Source of the DNA: Euryarchaeota archaeon UBA433
GTDB taxonomy: Archaea > Thermoplasmatota > Poseidoniia > Poseidoniales > Poseidoniaceae
NCBI GenBank assembly: GCA_002495535.1
Contig: DAFX01000096.1
Coordinates: forward strand, 9,167 to 22,827
Length of the DNA stretch: 13,661 nt
Reading direction: 5' to 3'
In this document: piece after piece, positions 5,878 through 11,046 of the stretch
How positions within the stretch are numbered: the first letter of the stretch is position 1
Layout: each line of letters begins with the position of its first letter
The notes under the pieces: generated by a model
What the model saw: only the letters and a program-made list of their open reading frames with translations
The model's database searches: none
Told to the model about the DNA's origin: nothing
Program-made: the position numbers and the translations under genes

Positions 5878-8544
5878 TCATTTCCTTCTGCGTTTTCTGT
5901 CTCGCTCCTTTTGGAGGATTGAACACCGTCGGATTTGATCTCGGGCACGTGCAACTTCATCCTGCTGAAGGCCTCGTGGGATGGATTGCTCGAAGCATTT
6001 TATTGCATCCGGATAGCGTTCCATTTCGGCATAAGCACTGCCCATGTTGTACAGTGTTTTGCCCCGAACTTCGGAAGGTCGAATGAGCATGGCTTGATGG
6101 TACGCCTCAACACACTTTGGATATTGTTCGAGGTAGTAGTATGCGTTTCCTTTCCCATTAAGGATTCGAATCAGCATTTCATCATCGTTGGCAAAAGAGG
6201 GCAAGGCCCGGTCAAACGAAGACAAAGCCTTGTCATACTTCTGATCTTCAATCAATTGAACACCCTGATTATACCATGCAATATCCTGGTTCGCAATTGA
6301 CATTGAATTCACTTCACCAGCGACGGTAACACTCACACGTGCTGCCGCATCGAGAGCCGCTTTTGCTAGGTCAACTTCTGGCTGAGGTGTGGTTTCGACG
6401 ACAGGGCTCGATGCTGGCAATGGTTGCATCAGTGGGTCGTTCGCTGCGTCGTACACTGGTGCAGGGGCAACAGCGGCTTCCTGAGGTGCAAATTCTGGTG
6501 CTTGTGGTTCGTTGTTGAGGCCGAGTGCGCCCATGTAATAGTCAGCTGCCGCATCGTCTGGATGCGGGGGTTCGACCGGTGCTTGGACGGTTGGAATCGT
6601 ACCTGGTGAAGCAGCGGATGGCTCCACGACAGGAGGTGCTTGAATCATTTCAGGCTCGATTGGGGCGAATTCCGCATGGACAGGCTCGCTTTCTGGAGTG
6701 GGCGATTGTGGTGCTTGGTCCAAACCGTTCGCCTTGGCATGGCATTTTTCAGCCGTTTCAAGATCACCAGCATTTTCCAATGCTCGTGCCAGTCCACGCC
6801 AATGTTGTGCGTTGTTCCCATCATGCTGGATTAGACCTCGCCAAAGGGTGACTGCTTGAACATGGTCATGGGCAGCTGAAAGAGCACGGGCATGAAGTGG
6901 AGAACTCCCCTCGCCCAACAATTGAAGCGCTTCATTTGCCATATCGGGGCCTTCAGGGAGAGTTGGGGGGAGGCCTTGTGATGCCTCCAGTACGTTGGCT
7001 TCCCCTTCTGCCAATCCGATGAGCACCTCAATGAGTTGTCCTCTTGCTTCGTTCCCTGGATCTGAAAGAAGAACGGCCCTCGTTGCGATTAGGTAATGCT
7101 CGATATCACCTACTTCGTAGCAAAGCATGCTGCATTTCAAGGCCGCTTTGAGGTAGTCGGGTTGAGCTGTGATCGCCTGCATATAGGACTGGATTGCTTC
7201 TGCGGAATTTCCTTTCCGTTGATGGATTGACCCAAGATTAAACCAGCCACTGGCTTGAGTCGGGTCGAGGCTTTGGGCGTGATTAAGCGCTCCAATTGCA
7301 TGATCGTCCAAATCTAATCGCGCCATTGCCCCACCGGCAATCCTCCAAGCAGCAGCGTGCTGTGCACCAATGGTTTTGAGGTGTGGTTTCAGAAGGTTCA
7401 GTGCTTCTGCCGGTGAACCTGATCTGATCAATTGAGTCGCTTGCTCCACAAGTTCATCCAGATCGATTGCAGGTTCTGCAATACTTGGTTCAGGAGCGGG
7501 AGAGGGGGCCACAGAGGCCTCTGGTTCTGTGGGTGAATCCACCAGCGTCTCAGGGCTCATTGCTTGTTGCACTGGCCGAGGAGCCTCTTCTTGGATCTCA
7601 TCATGCAGGAGCGATGGCTGGCCCTGGAGTGTGACTTCCACAACTTCTGTTGCGGCAACGACTTCCGCTGCAGCCATGAGTTCACTGAATTCCAAATTTT
7701 CATTTCCATCATCGTGATGCACGGCTTCTGCAAGCACGGCTTCCCGACTTGTAGCACCCGTTTCCTCCATCGCCTTTTGCACCTGGGCTTCACTGAAAGT
7801 TTGAGTTGGTTCAACCACGGGCATGGATTCGATTTCAACGCTCTCCACACTCCCCTTACATCTGTTCTTCAACTCTGTTAAGGTAGGGTGGCCCGGGAAA
7901 AATTCGAGAGCTTTGAGTGCCATTTCATAGGCACCTGATTCATCTCCAATCCGCTCCAGAAGAATTGCTAAATTCGCAGTTGCAGGAGCGTGTTCTTCAT
8001 TCAAATCCAGGCATATTTGGAACGCCTGTCGTGCACCTCTAGCATCCTGTTGAGCTTCCAAAAGGACACCACGGTTAAACCACGCCATATCGCATGAAGG
8101 GTCGAGGGAAATTGCTTTGTTAAAAGCGGCCAGTGCCGATTTTGCATCGTTTTTACGAGAACTTTCTTCGCCCTGTTGAAGCAGTGCATTGACTTCTTGC
8201 TCAACAGTCGTTTCTTCATCACCACTGGTTTCCTGATTGACGTGCAACCACGCTTCGGCGGCGTCGATAAGTTCCTGTTTGTTGAGGTAACCGTTGTCGT
8301 CCCCGTCCATGCTTTTTGCAAACTCTACGAATGAATCCTCGTCGTTAATTTCCATCATGGCAATCACTTGAGCCATGACGTCATCAGAATAGCGCTTTTC
8401 TGGAACGGGCGCTGGTTCATCAGGGGTAATGGAGATCCCAGCGGATTCAAGTGCCGCAGCCATAGAATCCATCACTGAGTCCGATAGAGCATCGGTTGGA
8501 TTTTGGTCCTCGGAGGAATTCGTGGGTGGTTCGTTGGCGTCCAT
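5878..8544 (-). CDS. Large EF-hand and tetratricopeptide repeat protein
   Basis: 888 residues, no signal peptide or membrane segment, so probably cytoplasmic. A textbook calcium-binding EF-hand loop, DGDDNGYLNKQE, lies at about 80-91. A second degenerate loop at about 277-288 (HDDGNENLEFSE) has lost the position 1 Asp and the central Gly. TPR clusters are at about 118-215, 365-500, 550-605 and 750-860; the last two units (AWYNQGVQLIEDQKYDKAL and LYNMGSAYAEMERYPDAIKC) are closest to consensus. Pro/Ala/Glu-rich linkers at about 320-360 and 610-725 separate the clusters, and the protein ends in a very basic tail, KERDRKRRRK. TPR arrays are protein-binding scaffolds; the partner is unknown. It is first in the minus-strand unit, 16 bases before the TrmB-type gene. 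ATG at 8544 chosen; no clear ribosome binding site. Confidence 0.85.
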   Translation of the reverse strand: MDANEPPTNSSEDQNPTDALSDSVMDSMAAALESAGISITPDEPAPVPEKRYSDDVMAQVIAMMEINDEDSFVEFAKSMDGDDNGYLNKQELIDAAEAWLHVNQETSGDEETTVEQEVNALLQQGEESSRKNDAKSALAAFNKAISLDPSCDMAWFNRGVLLEAQQDARGARQAFQICLDLNEEHAPATANLAILLERIGDESGAYEMALKALEFFPGHPTLTELKNRCKGSVESVEIESMPVVEPTQTFSEAQVQKAMEETGATSREAVLAEAVHHDDGNENLEFSELMAAAEVVAATEVVEVTLQGQPSLLHDEIQEEAPRPVQQAMSPETLVDSPTEPEASVAPSPAPEPSIAEPAIDLDELVEQATQLIRSGSPAEALNLLKPHLKTIGAQHAAAWRIAGGAMARLDLDDHAIGALNHAQSLDPTQASGWFNLGSIHQRKGNSAEAIQSYMQAITAQPDYLKAALKCSMLCYEVGDIEHYLIATRAVLLSDPGNEARGQLIEVLIGLAEGEANVLEASQGLPPTLPEGPDMANEALQLLGEGSSPLHARALSAAHDHVQAVTLWRGLIQHDGNNAQHWRGLARALENAGDLETAEKCHAKANGLDQAPQSPTPESEPVHAEFAPIEPEMIQAPPVVEPSAASPGTIPTVQAPVEPPHPDDAAADYYMGALGLNNEPQAPEFAPQEAAVAPAPVYDAANDPLMQPLPASSPVVETTPQPEVDLAKAALDAAARVSVTVAGEVNSMSIANQDIAWYNQGVQLIEDQKYDKALSSFDRALPSFANDDEMLIRILNGKGNAYYYLEQYPKCVEAYHQAMLIRPSEVRGKTLYNMGSAYAEMERYPDAIKCFEQSIPRGLQQDEVARARDQIRRCSILQKERDRKRRRK

Positions 8545-8579
8545 TATGGGTTCCCCACTTCAAAGGGCCCCACTAAGAG

Positions 8580-8630
8580 GGATAAGTATTCCTTCTGTAT
8601 GTGTTCGCATCTTTCCCCCTTAAATTGAAA
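8580..8630. promoter_or_regulatory. Divergent promoter region between the TPR and flavin reductase genes
   Basis: The 109-base gap (8545-8653) must hold start signals for both flanking units. On the minus strand ATACTTAT (8589-8582) sits about 40 bases before the TPR gene ATG, a reasonable TATA-like spacing for a short leader. On the plus strand CTTAAATTG at about 8619-8627 sits about 30 bases before the ATG at 8654. Both are weak matches to an archaeal TATA box, and no clear BRE is seen. Confidence 0.35.
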
Positions 8631-8653
8631 TGCCTCGGCGTTGAGGCGTGGTT

Positions 8654-9208
8654 ATGAGCGAACAACCACTTCGAATTTTAGGCCTTTCTGGCGAATACCG
8701 ACCAACCTCGAAAAGCGGTATGATGGTCAACCATGCTCTCGACATTGCTTCGAACGAAGGCGCTGAAATTTTCTTTTGGGATTGCAATGAAAAACCCCTC
8801 CCTTTCGTAGGGGAAGACGGCTGTTGGGATAATGCGAACGTCAAGGAATTCCAAGCATTAGCAAGTTCGTGTGACGCTTTCATGATCTGTTCTCCAGAAT
8901 ACCACGGTACCATGTCAGGGGTCATGAAAAACACATTTGATTGGCTCTATGACAAGCACGTCGGTGGAAAGGCGTTCGGGCTCATGTGCACACTCGGTGG
9001 CATAGAAAACTCGAACACGCTCAATCACATGCGAATTATGCTCCGTTGGCTCCACGCCTGGCCTGTTCCCGAGCAACTGGCTGTAGGGCACGTCAAGGAA
9101 GCATTTGGAGAGGATGGCAATTTGCTGCATGACGCTACAAAAGATCGTCTTGAGAAACTTGTTCATTCTGTACTTAACACCGCTCAACTCCTGAAGTCAA
9201 ACTCGTGA
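8654..9208 (+). CDS. NADPH-dependent FMN reductase family protein
   Basis: 184-residue flavodoxin-like protein of the NADPH-dependent FMN reductase / quinone reductase superfamily, which uses bound FMN to pass electrons from NAD(P)H to flavins, quinones or other acceptors. Diagnostic features are the phosphate-binding loop SGEYRPTSKS at about 12-21 (family form GSxRxxS) and SPEYHGTMSGVMKNTFDWL at about 80-98, the FMN-binding signature. The LGLSG strand and the usual 170-190 residue length also fit. The ATG at 8654 has GAGG seven bases upstream; the GTG at 8648 would add only two residues. First gene of the plus-strand trio, its stop overlapping the GTG of the next gene. The substrate cannot be told from sequence. 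Confidence 0.9.
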   Translation: MSEQPLRILGLSGEYRPTSKSGMMVNHALDIASNEGAEIFFWDCNEKPLPFVGEDGCWDNANVKEFQALASSCDAFMICSPEYHGTMSGVMKNTFDWLYDKHVGGKAFGLMCTLGGIENSNTLNHMRIMLRWLHAWPVPEQLAVGHVKEAFGEDGNLLHDATKDRLEKLVHSVLNTAQLLKSNS

Positions 9209-10008
9209 GCACCATGTCAACAAGCCGTCCGTTCTTCGATGATGCATATGGTGGGCGGTACCTCTTGGTTGAACCAGGGAGTTTCATCATGGGCGATGCG
9301 CATATGCGTGGCAGCAAAAACGAACGTCCCGCACATCAAACTGAAATTTCACAACCTTTTTTCTTAGGAGAGCGGCCAGTAACGCAAGCACATTGGCAAT
9401 CAATTATGGGTGAAAATCCATCGAAATTCCAGGAAGGTTGGGCCGCTGGACTTCGCCCCGTAGAATCAATTTCTTGGGATGATGCTCAAATTTTCATCGC
9501 TCGTCTCAACAGTGCGGATGCGGAACAGGTTCACCTTGGTTTCACTGGTTCATGGCGCCTGCCATCAGAAGCAGAATGGGAATACGCAGCCAGAGCAGGT
9601 ACCGATTCGCGCTGGAGTTTTGGCAACCGTGACGCGGAACTGAACGATTATGGCTGGCATGCTGGAAATTCAGGTGCGAGCACTCGTGAAGTGGGGCAAA
9701 AAAAGGCAAACCCTTGGGGCTTCCTGGATCTTCACGGTCAAACTGGAGAATGGTGCCATGATGATTATGCAGCAAATTACAATGAGCATATTGGCAACCA
9801 GACACCTCATTCATTGGCGGGGACCCATCGAAAAGTCCACCGAGGTGGTTCATGGTTTACCGAATCAGATTCGACCCGCAGCCGTGCTCGTGCATCGGCA
9901 CTCCCAGGCCTCCGGAAAGATGGCATCGGTTTACGATTGGTGTGGGCGCCCCAAAAGGCCAATGTACGTGACGATACACCACAGAACAATGACAACCCTC
10001 TACCATAA
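9205..10008 (+). CDS. SUMF1/FGE-sulfatase domain protein lacking the catalytic cysteines
   Basis: 267 residues spanning one SUMF1 (formylglycine-generating enzyme type) domain: VEPGSFIMG at about 22-30, RPVTQAHW at about 57-64, RLPSEAEWEYAARAG at about 118-132, HGQTGEWCHDDY at about 177-188, HRGGSW at about 212-217 and GLRLV at about 242-246. In true formylglycine-generating enzymes two cysteines follow the RGGS motif; here it reads RGGSWFTESDSTRSRAR with none, so copper-dependent cysteine oxidation is unlikely. Non-FGE members of the family include EgtB-like and PvdO-like enzymes and structural or binding proteins. No signal peptide. The GTG at 9205 overlaps the previous stop by four bases; an ATG at 9214 is an alternative that would drop three residues. 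The 3' end overlaps the ArsC-family gene by 20 bases. Function is unknown. Confidence 0.85.
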   Translation: MSTMSTSRPFFDDAYGGRYLLVEPGSFIMGDAHMRGSKNERPAHQTEISQPFFLGERPVTQAHWQSIMGENPSKFQEGWAAGLRPVESISWDDAQIFIARLNSADAEQVHLGFTGSWRLPSEAEWEYAARAGTDSRWSFGNRDAELNDYGWHAGNSGASTREVGQKKANPWGFLDLHGQTGEWCHDDYAANYNEHIGNQTPHSLAGTHRKVHRGGSWFTESDSTRSRARASALPGLRKDGIGLRLVWAPQKANVRDDTPQNNDNPLP

Positions 10009-10336
10009 CCCTAGGTGCTCTAAATCTCGCCAGGCTTTGGCCATGTGTGAGGCATCTGATGCTTCGGTCCACATTCACCTCTACCTCATTGAGCCATTGA
10101 CGAAGGAGGTTTTAGCCTCAATGATTTCGAGACTGGATGGTCCATTATCGTCACTCATTCGAACCAAAGACCCCAAATTCAAGTTGGTTGATTCGTCAAA
10201 ACTTCACGTCGACAATGCAGATTCCGTTGCTGATTTTTTGTCTTTACATGGTCATCTTATGGAACGACCTTTGCTTGACAACGGCAAGGTCAGTCGGATT
10301 GGTCGTCCGGTTGAACGACTTGAACCTCTTCTGTGA
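9989..10336 (+). CDS. ArsC/YfgD-family arsenate reductase-like thiol protein
   Basis: 115 residues of the thioredoxin-fold ArsC/Spx superfamily. The N-terminal YHNPRCSKSRQAL carries the nucleophilic cysteine at C10. Arginines that line the oxyanion site in Escherichia coli ArsC have counterparts at R58 (SLIRTK), R92 (MERPLL) and R106 (IGRP). The C-terminal pattern IGRPVERLEPLL is typical of the family. Length matches YfgD-type members (about 115-120). The cysteine and all three arginines support reductase chemistry, but many members are not proven to act on arsenate, and no ars operon neighbours (arsR, arsB, acr3) are present, so a gene symbol is not given. The start ATG lies inside the SUMF1 gene and has no ribosome binding site, suggesting coupled translation. 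The last 47 bases overlap the convergent PqqD-like gene. Confidence 0.85.
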   Translation: MTTLYHNPRCSKSRQALAMCEASDASVHIHLYLIEPLTKEVLASMISRLDGPLSSLIRTKDPKFKLVDSSKLHVDNADSVADFLSLHGHLMERPLLDNGKVSRIGRPVERLEPLL

Positions 10337-10838
10337 ATGATCCATCGCCATCCAAAGGGGTGACGTCAATTTTCATTCCGTCCATGAGGTCACCAAGCTC
10401 TTGATGCTTAGGCGTATGACCCGGTCGGATGTCCCATTTGTCAGCAAATACAGTCGACAGGTTCGTCATTAGATTCCGTCGTTTTAGTGCGTCTATGCCA
10501 CTAGCAGTTCGGTCCACGACCGGTGCAATCTCTTCCTGAAAGACATCGTTCATGTGATCACAAATTTCTTCGAACGTTCGCTGTCCATTTGCCAGTTCCC
10601 ATAACATGCTGTTCTTTTCATCTAGGGGCCGACGAACTTCGCGTGGTGCCTTGAACAGACGTGCGAGGACCTTCTCAAATCGGCTAAACCGCTTTGGAAT
10701 ACGCAGTACGATTTTGCGACCACTGACACCTGGCAGGTCCGGATGCCGGCCAGCCTCCCCGTATCGACCCCACCACACTGGGACTCTGCATGGGTATGTC
10801 CCAGAATACGTGTGATTTCCTTTGTCAACGATATCCAA
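10290..10838 (-). CDS. PqqD-like protein with extra C-terminal tail
   Basis: 182 residues. The core at about 45-126 fits the PqqD fold, a small winged-helix domain that binds ribosomal peptide precursors for radical SAM enzymes: RRPLDEKNSMLWELANGQRTFEEICDHM at about 69-96 carries the LDxxxxxxWxLxxGxxT pattern. The N-terminal 44 residues (with VWWGRYGEAGRHPDLPGVSG at 21-40) and the last 55 or so are extra to PqqD, which is normally about 90 residues. No radical SAM gene or precursor peptide is visible nearby, so peptide-chaperone activity is not shown. The start is a TTG at 10838-10836 with GAGGTG five bases away; no upstream ATG exists in frame. The last 47 bases overlap the ArsC gene antisense. 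The two upstream genes on the same strand are a small membrane protein and a large surface protein. Confidence 0.78.
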   Translation of the reverse strand: MDIVDKGNHTYSGTYPCRVPVWWGRYGEAGRHPDLPGVSGRKIVLRIPKRFSRFEKVLARLFKAPREVRRPLDEKNSMLWELANGQRTFEEICDHMNDVFQEEIAPVVDRTASGIDALKRRNLMTNLSTVFADKWDIRPGHTPKHQELGDLMDGMKIDVTPLDGDGSFTEEVQVVQPDDQSD

Positions 10839-10843
10839 TTGTC

Positions 10844-10849
10844 CACCTC
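10844..10849 (-). promoter_or_regulatory. Ribosome binding site GAGGTG overlapping the preceding stop codon
   Basis: On the minus strand the stop TGA of the 57-residue membrane protein gene merges into GAGGTG, followed after five bases by the TTG start of the PqqD-like gene. This explains how a TTG start is used and argues for translational coupling. The same GAGGTG core serves pntA2 and pntB in this window. Confidence 0.65.
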
Positions 10850-11021
10850 AGAATTCTAATAATGTCCATACGAGAAGTGTCGACATCGACACAACACCAA
10901 GCAATGCAGAGAGCCTTGTTGCTTCGACCCGCTCAGTAAAATTACGTAGGAACCAGGTGAGTACACCAAAAAACATGACCATCACCCAAAGCCCATACCA
11001 TGGCGCTGGATAGGTGGTCAT
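10848..11021 (-). CDS. Small two-helix membrane protein, 57 residues
   Basis: A short gene with no family I recognise. ATG at 11021-11019, TGA at 10850-10848. It begins MTTYPAPWYGLWVMVMFFGV, continues LTWFLRNFTERVEATRLSAL and ends LGVVSMSTLLVWTLLEF. Two hydrophobic segments (about 8-25 and 39-55) flank a short charged loop (RNFTERVEATR), giving a helical hairpin with both ends probably on the same side. It lies 25 bases after the large surface protein gene and nine bases before the PqqD-like start, all on the same strand, so it is very likely co-transcribed. The dense packing, the membrane pattern and the ribosome binding site sharing its stop support a real gene, though conservation is untested. 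An AGG lies four bases before the ATG. Confidence 0.6.
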   Translation of the reverse strand: MTTYPAPWYGLWVMVMFFGVLTWFLRNFTERVEATRLSALLGVVSMSTLLVWTLLEF

Positions 11022-11046
11022 ATGCCTCGCTCATGTGGGTGATGTA

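Noticed and set aside
7447..7560. Pro/Ala/Glu-rich stretches in the TPR protein as a possible tandem repeat
   Set aside because: Composition is biased but no fixed period is seen; these read as flexible linkers between TPR clusters.
9650..9988. Upstream half of a 228-residue frame ending in the ArsC-like protein
   Set aside because: Family similarity begins exactly at the ATG at 9989. The upstream part lies within the SUMF1 gene in another frame and resembles nothing.
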